Assembly (NCBI GenBank): GCA_964651825.1
Contig: CAZYWK010000055.1
Span: 1-26,185 of the forward strand
Reading direction: 5' to 3'
Source of the DNA: Sva-07 sp964651825
Lineage (GTDB): Bacteria > Actinomycetota > Acidimicrobiia > Acidimicrobiales > Ilumatobacteraceae
DNA length: 26,185 nt
This document shows, piece by piece, positions 7,747-14,216 of this stretch. Position numbers and translations under genes: made by a program. Position 1 is the stretch's first letter. The number at the start of each line of letters is the position of its first letter. The notes below the pieces were generated by a model. The model was not told the origin of the DNA, did no database searches, and saw nothing but the letters and a program-made list of their open reading frames with translations.

Positions 7747-8721
7747 ATGACGCCTCGGACCCCGGTCGTGTTTTGTACCGACACGTTCGCGGCTCGGTAC
7801 GGCGCCGACGTCGAGGCGGCTGCGCCGGGCGCGGAGCTCGTCCAGCTCACTGAGGAGCGGCCGGTCGCCGCGGCCGACGTCGAACGGGTCACGGTCGCGT
7901 TCTTCTCCAGTGACGCGTGGCCCGAGCGGGCGGCGCCGTTCATGCGAGTTGCGCTCGACGCGCCGAACCTGAAGTGGCTGCACTCGATGTCGGCAGGCGT
8001 CGACAGCCCGGTCTTCGGCATGTTCCTCGACCGCGAGGTACGGGTCACCACGTCGTCGGGGGCCAGCTCGACGCCGATCGCGGCGACGGTGATGATGTAC
8101 CTGCTCGCCCTGTCGAGCGAGTTGCCGCGCCTGATGCGGGCCCAGCAGGCTCACGACTGGGCGCCAGGGCAGTACCGCGAGCTCGCCGGGAGCTCGATCG
8201 CGGTCGTGGGGTACGGCCCGATCGGCGAAGAGGTGGTCCGGCTGGCCACGGCGTTCGGGATGGATCCGCTGATCGTGCGGCGGCGTGCGCTCGGCGACGA
8301 ACCATGCCCGGTCCGCCGGCTCGACGACCTCGCCGACATCGCGGGCACGGTCGACGCGATCGTCGTCGCCCTGCCGCTCGTCGATGCGACGCGAGGCATC
8401 GTCTCGGCCGACGTGATCGGGCGGATGCGGCCCGACGCCCTCTTCATCAACGTGGGTCGCGGCGAGCTGGTCGATCAGGCCGCGCTGGCCGATGCGTTGG
8501 GCGGTGGGCGGCTCGGGGGAGCCGGGCTCGACGTCTTCACGCCCGAGCCGCTCCCGAGCGACGACGCGCTGTGGGACCTCCCGAACGTGATCATCACCCC
8601 GCACAACTCCGGTGCAACCGACGGCACGAGCCATCGAGCGGCGTCGATCTTCCTCCGTAACCTGGAGCGCTTCGTCGCCGGCGAGCCACTCGAGAACGAA
8701 GTCGTACGGAGGGAAACGTGA
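7747..8721 (+). CDS. D-isomer specific 2-hydroxyacid dehydrogenase, NAD(P)-dependent
   Basis: 324 residues, the usual family size. The coenzyme domain has IAVVGYGPIGEEVVRLATAF (Rossmann GxGxxG) and the LPLVDATRGIV segment. All three catalytic residues are identifiable: R238 in NVGRGELVD, E267 in DVFTPEPLP and H286 in ITPHNSG. The enzyme interconverts 2-oxo acids and D-2-hydroxy acids; the sequence is of the glyoxylate/phosphoglycerate-dehydrogenase-like kind and the substrate is open. A link to the glycolate oxidase genes in this window through glyoxylate is possible but speculative. The stop codon overlaps a GTG in the form GTGA, which opens the 17-codon ORF leading to the carbonic anhydrase. 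Confidence 0.9.
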   Translation: MTPRTPVVFCTDTFAARYGADVEAAAPGAELVQLTEERPVAAADVERVTVAFFSSDAWPERAAPFMRVALDAPNLKWLHSMSAGVDSPVFGMFLDREVRVTTSSGASSTPIAATVMMYLLALSSELPRLMRAQQAHDWAPGQYRELAGSSIAVVGYGPIGEEVVRLATAFGMDPLIVRRRALGDEPCPVRRLDDLADIAGTVDAIVVALPLVDATRGIVSADVIGRMRPDALFINVGRGELVDQAALADALGGGRLGGAGLDVFTPEPLPSDDALWDLPNVIITPHNSGATDGTSHRAASIFLRNLERFVAGEPLENEVVRRET

Positions 8722-8771
8722 GCGACCGCGTCAGAATCGTGCTCGTGCCCGACGCCGGAAAAACACGATGA
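8718..8771 (+). CDS. 17-codon bridging ORF (possible coupling peptide)
   Basis: GTG 8718 overlaps the stop of the dehydrogenase gene (GTGA) and the frame, MSDRVRIVLVPDAGKTR, ends in a TGA that overlaps the ATG of the carbonic anhydrase (ATGA). The whole interval between the two genes is thus exactly one short frame with overlaps at both ends. It could keep ribosomes moving from one gene to the next, or be chance. A GGAGGGA Shine-Dalgarno lies just upstream of the GTG (about 8708-8714), which supports translation starting here. Confidence 0.4.
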   Translation: MSDRVRIVLVPDAGKTR

Positions 8772-9310
8772 CCGACAAGCGATCGGCGGCGAACGTGCCG
8801 TTCACGCCCAACACCGATGAGCTCCTCGAACACAACGCCGAGTACGCCGCGGCCTACGACGACGGCATCCTCGCCGTCGCCCCTCGCCGGCGGATGGCCA
8901 TCGTGGCCTGCATGGATTCACGGATGGCGATCTTCGGCATCCTCGGGCTGGCGCACGGCGACGCGCACATCATCCGCAACGCGGGCGGCGTGATCACCGA
9001 CGACGTGATCCGCTCGCTGTGCCTGTCCCAGCGCGCGCTCGGCACGCGCGAGATTCTGTTGATGCATCACACGAACTGCGGGTTGCAGAACGTGAGCGAG
9101 GACGACTTCAAGGCGCGGCTGGAGCGCGAGACCGGGATCAAGCCGTGGTGGTCGCTCGAATCGTTCACCGATCCATTTGCTGATGTCCGCCAGTCGATGA
9201 ACCGGCTCGAGCAGTCGCCGTTCATCGCGTACAAGGATCACATCCGTGGGTTCGTGTACGACGTCGTCACCGGCGCGTTGACCGAAGTGGAACGTGTCCC
9301 AGCGGCCTGA
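8768..9310 (+). CDS. Beta-class carbonic anhydrase, small actinobacterial type
   Basis: 180 residues. Zinc ligands and the catalytic dyad are all visible: CMDSR gives C48, D50 and R52, and HHTNC gives H101 and C104. Between them lies HIIRNAGGVITDDVIRSL, the usual beta-CA core. Overall layout and the DDFKARLERETGI and RGFVYDVVTGALTEV segments strongly recall the Mycobacterium tuberculosis Rv1284 type. The enzyme interconverts CO2 and bicarbonate in the cytoplasm. ATG 8768 is preferred since the family begins shortly before the NTDELLEHNAEYA segment and the ATG overlaps the bridging ORF stop. The C terminus overlaps the start of the YihY-like gene by 17 nt. Confidence 0.93.
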   Translation: MTDKRSAANVPFTPNTDELLEHNAEYAAAYDDGILAVAPRRRMAIVACMDSRMAIFGILGLAHGDAHIIRNAGGVITDDVIRSLCLSQRALGTREILLMHHTNCGLQNVSEDDFKARLERETGIKPWWSLESFTDPFADVRQSMNRLEQSPFIAYKDHIRGFVYDVVTGALTEVERVPAA

Positions 9311-10439
9311 CGACGACGTCCCGATCGGGCCGGATGACCACGAATCACCGGCGCGTGAACACGATGAGCACCACGAACGGCAGGGAAGGCTCGCCGAGGC
9401 GCAGGCCGCAGCCCGGAAGCGGACGCAACAGGCCACGGCCTGGGCGACGGAACTGCGGAGGCGGAGCGCGTTGATCGATGCCGGCTTCGTCGTGTACGAG
9501 CGCGATCGCATCGCCGCCGGCACCGTGCTGGGGAGCGCGATCGCATTCCGGTTGTTCCTGTTCTTCGTCCCCTGCATCGTCTTCGGTGTCGGTGTGATGG
9601 GCGCCCTGTCGGGATGGGTCGACGCCGAGTCGATCACCGACACCGGCCGCATCACGGGTGTCCTCGCCCAGAACGTGCAGAGCGCGCAGCATCAGACCAC
9701 CGCTGCTGCCGTCGTGTCGCTGCTGACCGGACTGGTACTGATGGTCAGCGCCGGCCGATCGCTCGCCAAGTCGCTGGTCGCGTCGAGCAGCCTCGCCTGG
9801 TCAGCGACCGGGAAGGTGACCGCCCGAGTCCGGGCGATCGCTTCCATCACCGGGCTGATGCTCTCCCTGGTGCTCGTCACGATCATCAACAACCGGATCA
9901 TCGACCAGTACGGCGTGGCGTTCGCCGGGCTCTCGTTCGGGGCGTCGTTCGTGCTGTACGTCGTCATCTTCGTGGTGCTGATGGCGTCGTTGCCGCGGGG
10001 TACCGGCGATCCCGGAGCGCTGATCCCAGGGGCTGCCTTCGTCGCCGTGGTGGTGACCGGGATGCAGGCGGTGTCGCAGATCTACATCCCGAACCGGCTC
10101 TCGAGCGCGTCCGAGCTGTATGGGGGGATCGGCGTCGCTGTCGTCGCGCTCGGCTGGCTGTTCATCATCGGCCGCACACTGTCGCTGTCGATGAGCATGA
10201 ACGCCGCACTGTTCGACCGATTCGGAAGCCTTTCCCAAGCGATCTTCTCGTTGCCGATCCTTCGCCTCCTTCCGCAGCGTTCGACGCTGATCCGCAACTA
10301 CTTCGGTCTCGATGATCAGGGCCGGTCGGTCCCGTCGGCACCCGGCGAGCGGCCCGACATCGCCGCGGTCACCCCGGCCATCGACGCGCTGCGAGAGGTC
10401 GACGACCAACACCGCGAGCGAGAGTCACGGGGCGACTGA
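9294..10439 (+). CDS. YihY/BrkB family inner membrane protein (copy 1)
   Basis: 381 residues if read from GTG 9294, which lies inside the end of the carbonic anhydrase gene. A hydrophilic N-terminal stretch (about 60 residues, rich in charged residues) is followed by AAGTVLGSAIAFRLFLFFVP, the usual first YihY/BrkB helix. Five further helices follow, with the LYGGIGVAVVALGWLFIIGR segment near the end and a polar tail. Family members were once called ribonuclease BN or virulence factor BrkB; the RNase assignment was withdrawn and transport or envelope roles remain unproven. The exact start is uncertain, since other in-frame starts exist in the polar stretch. A second, different family member lies at 25434. 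Confidence 0.82.
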   Translation: MSQRPDDDVPIGPDDHESPAREHDEHHERQGRLAEAQAAARKRTQQATAWATELRRRSALIDAGFVVYERDRIAAGTVLGSAIAFRLFLFFVPCIVFGVGVMGALSGWVDAESITDTGRITGVLAQNVQSAQHQTTAAAVVSLLTGLVLMVSAGRSLAKSLVASSSLAWSATGKVTARVRAIASITGLMLSLVLVTIINNRIIDQYGVAFAGLSFGASFVLYVVIFVVLMASLPRGTGDPGALIPGAAFVAVVVTGMQAVSQIYIPNRLSSASELYGGIGVAVVALGWLFIIGRTLSLSMSMNAALFDRFGSLSQAIFSLPILRLLPQRSTLIRNYFGLDDQGRSVPSAPGERPDIAAVTPAIDALREVDDQHRERESRGD

Positions 10440-10500
10440 ACGCGTCGACGAGCGCGACATCGTCGCCTCGATGGCGGGACGCGATCGAGCCTCCGGCGAC

Positions 10501-10506
10501 TACTGT
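10501..10506 (+). promoter_or_regulatory. Candidate -10 hexamer (TACTGT), leaderless start of SPFH gene
   Basis: TACTGT is followed by 7 nt and then the GTG start at 10514, so a transcript starting at the usual distance would begin at or next to the start codon. No Shine-Dalgarno fits in that space. The placement is by pattern only. Confidence 0.5.
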
Positions 10507-10513
10507 TCGGCCG

Positions 10514-11425
10514 GTGAACGTCGGCATCTGGGTTCTGATCCTCGTCCTCGTGCCGAGCCTGTTGGTCATCGTGTGGCTCGTACTGGTCGAGACGTCGGTG
10601 CGCGTCGAACCGGGCACGCTGGGACTCGCGCTCGTCCGGGGGAAGTCGACCGGACGGACGATGACGCCTGGGCGCCACTTCATGCTGCCGTGGCGCAAGG
10701 TGATGATCCAGACGTATCCGTCGCGCGAGCTCGCCCTCGTCGCCGGCGGCATCCAGCAGTCCAACCCCGATGTCGACTACCTCGACGAGCCCGTCACGGC
10801 CTTCCTCGCCGACCAGTCCGTCGCGACCGTCAGCTACACGGTTCGCTGCCAGCTGATCCCGAAGCGCGTCCACGACGTTCACGAGGCGTACGGCCCGGAG
10901 GGCATCTGGTCGGTGCTGCGTGACCTCAGCCGGCACACCGTGATCGCGCGGGCGGCCGACAGCGGCGTCACCGCCGCCGACGCCTTCGGCGAGGGATATG
11001 CCACGCTGGAGACCCACATCGCCGAGCGTCTCGCCGCCGAGCTTGGCCAGATCGGCTTCGATCTCAAGTTGTTCAGCCTGCGAACGCTCGACCTGGGTGA
11101 CACCGGCGAGGTGATCCAGTCATCGATCCGGGCCGACGCCGAACTCCGCCGCGAGCAGGCGTTGGCATCGGTGCGGCGGGCACGCATCGACAACGACGCC
11201 GCACTGCTGGCAGCGGTCGACGATCTCGACTACGACCTGTTGCTGCGCTATCGCCAGGTCGAGGCGTGGCGTGACCTGATCCAGCGATGGTCCGGCGGCA
11301 CCGAACAGGTGCCGGCCGCGATCACCGCGCAGCTCCGGGCGGACGCGACCTGGCAGGCCACGGCGGCCGCGCACGAACAGGTCGACGAGTCGCAGGACGG
11401 CGACGGCGCACCGGGCGAGATCTGA
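10514..11425 (+). CDS. SPFH/band-7 (stomatin/prohibitin-like) membrane protein
   Basis: 303 residues. An N-terminal membrane helix (about 3-25) is followed by an SPFH domain: VRVEPGTLGLALVRGKSTGRTMTPGRHFMLPWRKV, shown only to mark the typical 'G...PG.HF..PW' entry. Next come the beta-rich ATVSYTVRCQL segment and a charged alpha-helical region with RADAELRREQALASVRRARID, probably a coiled coil for oligomer assembly. SPFH proteins form large membrane-bound ring or cage assemblies that organise membrane domains or control proteases. The start GTG lies 7 nt after TACTGT. The stop shares a base with the next start (TGATG), so the following membrane protein is likely a partner. Confidence 0.85.
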   Translation: MNVGIWVLILVLVPSLLVIVWLVLVETSVRVEPGTLGLALVRGKSTGRTMTPGRHFMLPWRKVMIQTYPSRELALVAGGIQQSNPDVDYLDEPVTAFLADQSVATVSYTVRCQLIPKRVHDVHEAYGPEGIWSVLRDLSRHTVIARAADSGVTAADAFGEGYATLETHIAERLAAELGQIGFDLKLFSLRTLDLGDTGEVIQSSIRADAELRREQALASVRRARIDNDAALLAAVDDLDYDLLLRYRQVEAWRDLIQRWSGGTEQVPAAITAQLRADATWQATAAAHEQVDESQDGDGAPGEI

Positions 11426-12081
11426 TGTCGGAGAGCTCCTGGCAGAAGCAGGCGGAGACCAACAGCATCCCGGTCCACCGGATCCTGGAGGTGCTCACGG
11501 TGCTGCTGTTGGGCGCGGCCACCGTCGGCTCGGCGTGGTGCGCCTATCAGGTATCGCAGTGGAACGGCATCGAGACCGACTTCGCGCGCGAGGCCGCCGC
11601 GGCCAAGCTGAGCGGATCGCGCGAGTTCGCGCTGGCGACGCAGAAGGTCGCCTACGACGCGACGGTTGCGACGCAGTACGCGCAAGCCGTGCTGAACGAC
11701 GACGAGCGGTTGCAGTCGTTCCTCCGCCAGACCATCGTCCGCCCGGGCTTCCTCCCGATCATCGAGGAGTGGGAACGCATCGTCGAAGAGACGGGTCAAG
11801 TGCCGCCCAACCTGGTGGATGACCAGGAGTACCTCGACGAGCTGTTCTCGGAGGCGAATCGCTACGACGCGGAGGCCGAGGCGCTCACGATCGAAGCCGA
11901 CGCGGCGAGCGCGACTGCCGACGACTACATCCAGACGACACTGTTCATGGCCAGCGCGCTGTTCTTCGCCGGCGTCACCGCATCGTTCTCGAGCCGGTTC
12001 ACCCGGCTCATCCTGCTCGCCGCGTCGTTGGCGACGCTCGCCTACGCCGCGGCGCGGATCGCCGGCTACCCGGTCGCTTGA
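11425..12081 (+). CDS. Three-helix membrane protein coupled to the SPFH gene (DUF4337-like)
   Basis: 218 residues. One helix lies near the N terminus (about 20-42), then a long polar, Ala/Glu-rich helical region (about 45-170), then a C-terminal hairpin of two helices (about 171-188 and 194-212). The layout, with its WCAYQVSQWNG start and long helical middle, resembles DUF4337-type proteins, but this is recognition by general appearance. The ATG shares one base with the SPFH stop, and a strong hairpin follows the gene. It probably works with the SPFH protein in the membrane; the function is unknown. Confidence 0.72.
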   Translation: MSESSWQKQAETNSIPVHRILEVLTVLLLGAATVGSAWCAYQVSQWNGIETDFAREAAAAKLSGSREFALATQKVAYDATVATQYAQAVLNDDERLQSFLRQTIVRPGFLPIIEEWERIVEETGQVPPNLVDDQEYLDELFSEANRYDAEAEALTIEADAASATADDYIQTTLFMASALFFAGVTASFSSRFTRLILLAASLATLAYAAARIAGYPVA

Positions 12082-12085
12082 AGTC

Positions 12086-12117
12086 GGCCCCCTCGGGGTC
12101 AGACCCCGAAGGGGGCC
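12086..12117. terminator. Strong hairpin between convergent genes
   Basis: GGCCCCC-TCGGGGTC faces GACCCCGAAGGGGGCC, nearly perfect with one bulged base and a tight TCAGA loop. It lies just after the stop of the 218-residue gene and just before the end of the convergent SnoaL-like gene, so it can serve both. No T-run follows, as is common in high-GC genomes. The core GGGGTCAGACCCC recurs in shorter form at 19821-19831. Confidence 0.7.
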
Positions 12118-12123
12118 AACCGA

Positions 12124-12665
12124 TCACGAGGAGAGGGTGAGCGGGCCGAAGAAGCCGACGATGCGATCGATGCGGCCCGCTGCGTCGAACTCGACGAAAT
12201 CGGTTCCGTCGACCGCGATGGTGCCGTCCTGTCCGACCAGTTCCCAGCCGTAGCGGGCGAAGGTGTGATGGGCGTCGACGTCGGTCGTGCGACGGAACGA
12301 GTGCCCGGGGTAGTGCTGGAGCAGCACGTCGGTCATGCCGGCGATGGCTTCGAGGCCCTGCCCGTCGAACGGTGGGTCGACGAGCGTGCCGCCGGACGCC
12401 CACGCGGCGGCCAGGAGATCGGCGCGACGGGCGGCATCGGGTTCGCAGTAGGCCCGGAGGTGGGTGTCGATCGTCATCGTGACGGTGGTGATCGNNNNNN
12501 NNNNNNNNNNNNNNNNNNNNNNNNNNNNNNNNNNNNNNNNNNNNNNNNNNNNNNNNNNNNNNNNNNNNNNNNNNNNNNNNNNNNNNNNNNNNNNATCGTG
12601 ACGGTGGTGATCGGGTCGGTGGTGGTGGTTTCGGTGGTGGTTTCGGTGGTGGTCATGTCGGCCAT
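12124..12665 (-). CDS. SnoaL/NTF2-like fold protein, interrupted by an assembly gap
   Basis: The 117 residues below the gap form a cone-shaped SnoaL-like domain (LRAYCEPDAARRADLL, DVLLQHYPGHSFRRT, FARYGWELVG, FVEFDAAGRIDRIVGFFG). Proteins of this fold bind small hydrophobic molecules or act as cyclases, isomerases or hydrolases; no catalytic residue is certain here. The part above the gap, starting at ATG 12665, is a Thr/Glu-rich stretch (MADMTTTETTT) that runs into the gap in the frame that would join the lower part. If the two identical 19-bp flanks are merged, the frame is continuous and gives a 140-residue protein. If not, the lower part can start at ATG 12477. It is divergent from the XRE regulator around a palindromic operator and is probably its target. 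Confidence 0.72.
12476..12494 (+). repeat. Left 19-bp flank of the gap (identical to right flank)
   Basis: ATCGTGACGGTGGTGATCG stands directly before the run of N and again directly after it at 12595-12613. Identical ends at a scaffold gap usually mean that two contigs overlap and were not merged, or that a tandem repeat was collapsed. Confidence 0.9.
12495..12594. other. Assembly gap, exactly 100 N
   Basis: A run of exactly 100 N, the conventional filler for a gap of unknown size. It lies inside the SnoaL-like gene. The true missing length may be zero. Confidence 0.97.
12595..12613 (+). repeat. Right 19-bp flank of the gap (identical to left flank)
   Basis: Second copy of the 19-bp sequence present at 12476-12494. 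After it the sequence continues with GGT/TCGGTGGT repeats that encode the Thr/Glu-rich N terminus of the SnoaL-like protein on the minus strand. Confidence 0.9.
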
Positions 12666-12691
12666 CGTGCGCTCTGCTCCGGTTGCTGGCG

Positions 12692-12731
12692 ATGACGTCT
12701 CAGGTCATGTGGACATGACCTGAGACGTCAT
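12692..12731. promoter_or_regulatory. Perfect 40-bp palindromic operator between SnoaL-like and XRE genes
   Basis: Two perfect 19-bp arms (ATGACGTCTCAGGTCATGT at 12692-12710, reverse complement at 12713-12731) flank GG. Inside each arm is a smaller dyad of the form TGAC-N7-GTCA (12693-12707 and 12716-12730), centres 23 bp apart, close to two helix turns. The right end abuts where the -35 of the XRE gene would lie. This is the likely binding site of the adjacent MmyB-like regulator, as two dimers. Confidence 0.8.
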
Positions 12732-12753
12732 GTCGCCGCGCCCGCTGGGTCGT

Positions 12754-12759
12754 TACGGT
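12754..12759 (+). promoter_or_regulatory. Candidate -10 hexamer (TACGGT), leaderless start of XRE gene
   Basis: TACGGT, then 6 nt, then ATG 12766. The expected -35 falls at the end of the palindromic operator, which fits control by the adjacent regulator. Confidence 0.5.
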
Positions 12760-12765
12760 TCGCGA

Positions 12766-13572
12766 ATGGCCACCCTCACGATCGGTCCGTTGATGCGCGA
12801 CTGGCGAACGCGTCGCGGTCGCAGCCAACTCGATCTGTCGCTCGATGTCGGCGTGTCGACGCGTCATCTGAGCTACGTCGAGACCGGCAGATCGAAGCCC
12901 AGCCCCGAGCTCGTGCTCGCCGTGGCCGAACACCTCGACGTGCCGCTTCGCGAGCGCAACACGATGCTGCTGGCGGCGGGCTTCGCGCCCCGGTACTCGA
13001 GGCGTGAGCTGGATGCGCCCGAGATGCAGCCGGTCGTGTCAGCGCTCCAGCGGATGCTCGACGCGCACGACCCGTTCCCCGGCGTGGTGATCGACCGGGT
13101 GTGGAACGTGGTGTTGGCCAACCAGGCGGCCGCGGCGCTGACCGCCGGCCTGCCCGCGGCCGTCTCCGGTCCGCCGGGCAACGTGTTCCGGATGTGCCTG
13201 CACCCTGCTGGGCTTGCTGCCCGCACGGTCAACTTCACGGCCTGGGCGCGCTACCTGCTCCGCCAGCTCCGACGCACGATCGTGCTGACGGGCGACGACG
13301 AGCTCGCTGCGCTCGAGGCCGAGGTGCTCGGCTACCCGAACGTCGCCGAGCTGCCGCGGGACCGTCGGAGTGACCGCGGCGAGGAGCCGGCGTTGCTCGT
13401 GCCGTTCGAGCTGGCGGTCGACGACGTCACGACCTGGTCGTTCTTCACGACGTTGACGACGTTCGGAACGCCGTTGGACGTGACGCTCGAGGAGCTCTCG
13501 GTCGAGCTGTTCTTCCCCGCTGACCGCGAGACCGCGCGGGCGGTCACCGCGCGGGCAGGACGAGCGCGATGA
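12766..13572 (+). CDS. XRE-family regulator with MmyB-like ligand-binding domain
   Basis: 268 residues. The N-terminal helix-turn-helix (about 8-63) has LMRDWRTRRGRSQLDLSLDVGVSTRHLSYVETGRSKPS in XRE arrangement, ending in LRERNTMLLAAGFAP as in the MmyB-like group. The C-terminal domain (about 95-260) starts PFPGVVIDRVWNVVLANQAA, the usual entry of the MmyB-like ligand-binding fold, and probably senses a small molecule. ATG 12766 is chosen over ATG 12730 because the latter lies inside the operator and the former follows a -10-like TACGGT. It is divergent from the SnoaL-like gene, which is probably its target, and overlaps the convergent TetR gene by 29 nt. Confidence 0.9.
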   Translation: MATLTIGPLMRDWRTRRGRSQLDLSLDVGVSTRHLSYVETGRSKPSPELVLAVAEHLDVPLRERNTMLLAAGFAPRYSRRELDAPEMQPVVSALQRMLDAHDPFPGVVIDRVWNVVLANQAAAALTAGLPAAVSGPPGNVFRMCLHPAGLAARTVNFTAWARYLLRQLRRTIVLTGDDELAALEAEVLGYPNVAELPRDRRSDRGEEPALLVPFELAVDDVTTWSFFTTLTTFGTPLDVTLEELSVELFFPADRETARAVTARAGRAR

Positions 13573-14212
13573 GGCCGTCGATGAACGCGTCGTCGAGCAC
13601 GTCGCCGCTCAGCAGTCGCCGGTAGAGCACCGGCCCGAGGAGCGCGTCGAGGAGGATCTCGATGTCGACATCCGGCGGCAACTCGCCCCGCTCGAGGCCA
13701 CGTTCGAGGACGACACGCATCGGCGCCCGGCGGCTCCGGATGTAGTCGTCGACTGCCGAGCGCAAGGCGGGGTCGTGGGTCGCCGCCTCGATCAGGTGGG
13801 GTAGGACGTCGTTCATCCTGCCGCGCGTGCGCATCTTGGACAGCAGCTGGTGGAGGTACTGGCGAAGGTCCTCGACCAACTCGCCCGTGTCGACGTCGTC
13901 GAGCGGAGCGACGGCCGTCTGTAGCGCGTAGAGGACGAGGATCTCCTTCGACGGCCACCGCCGATAGATCGTCGCCTTGGACACACCCGCTCGGCTCGCC
14001 ACCTCGTCCATCGACATGCCGTTGATGCCGAGCTCACCGGCGAGCTCCAGGGTTGCCCGGAGGATCGACTCGTCGAACTCCTTGGAGCGCGGCCGGCCCC
14101 GACGCGCTGGCGACTCGTCGTTGCAGGTCGCGGGCTCGTCGGTCACCGCGACCATCTTGGCCGACCCGCCGCCGCCCCGAGTCACGACGGCCGATGGAGC
14201 GACGGTGCCCAC
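13544..14212 (-). CDS. TetR/AcrR family repressor, partner of the MFS exporter
   Basis: 222 residues from GTG 14212. A TetR helix-turn-helix lies at about 46-92: LELAGELGINGMSMDEVASRAGVSKATIYRRWPSKE in outline, preceded by a basic RRGRPRSKEFDESIL. The C-terminal ligand/dimer domain resembles TetR_C proteins with ALLGPVLYRRLL near the end. The start is uncertain: a shorter form from an internal ATG (about 14155) would also carry the whole domain. Only 4 nt separate it from the MFS stop, so both are made from one transcript and the repressor probably controls the operator at 15936-15964. Confidence 0.9.
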   Translation of the reverse strand: MGTVAPSAVVTRGGGGSAKMVAVTDEPATCNDESPARRGRPRSKEFDESILRATLELAGELGINGMSMDEVASRAGVSKATIYRRWPSKEILVLYALQTAVAPLDDVDTGELVEDLRQYLHQLLSKMRTRGRMNDVLPHLIEAATHDPALRSAVDDYIRSRRAPMRVVLERGLERGELPPDVDIEILLDALLGPVLYRRLLSGDVLDDAFIDGLIALVLPAR

Positions 14213-14216
14213 GGCG

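Noticed and set aside
6238..8634. Minus-strand open frame of 798 codons opposite the aminotransferase and dehydrogenase
   Set aside because: It is rich in Arg, His, Asp and Val without any fold signature, while the plus strand has intact catalytic motifs; long antisense frames are common at this GC content.
12614..12660. GGT/TCGGTGGT repeats next to the gap as a tandem-repeat or CRISPR-like array
   Set aside because: Short, irregular and explained by Thr/Glu codons of the SnoaL-like N terminus; no spacer structure.
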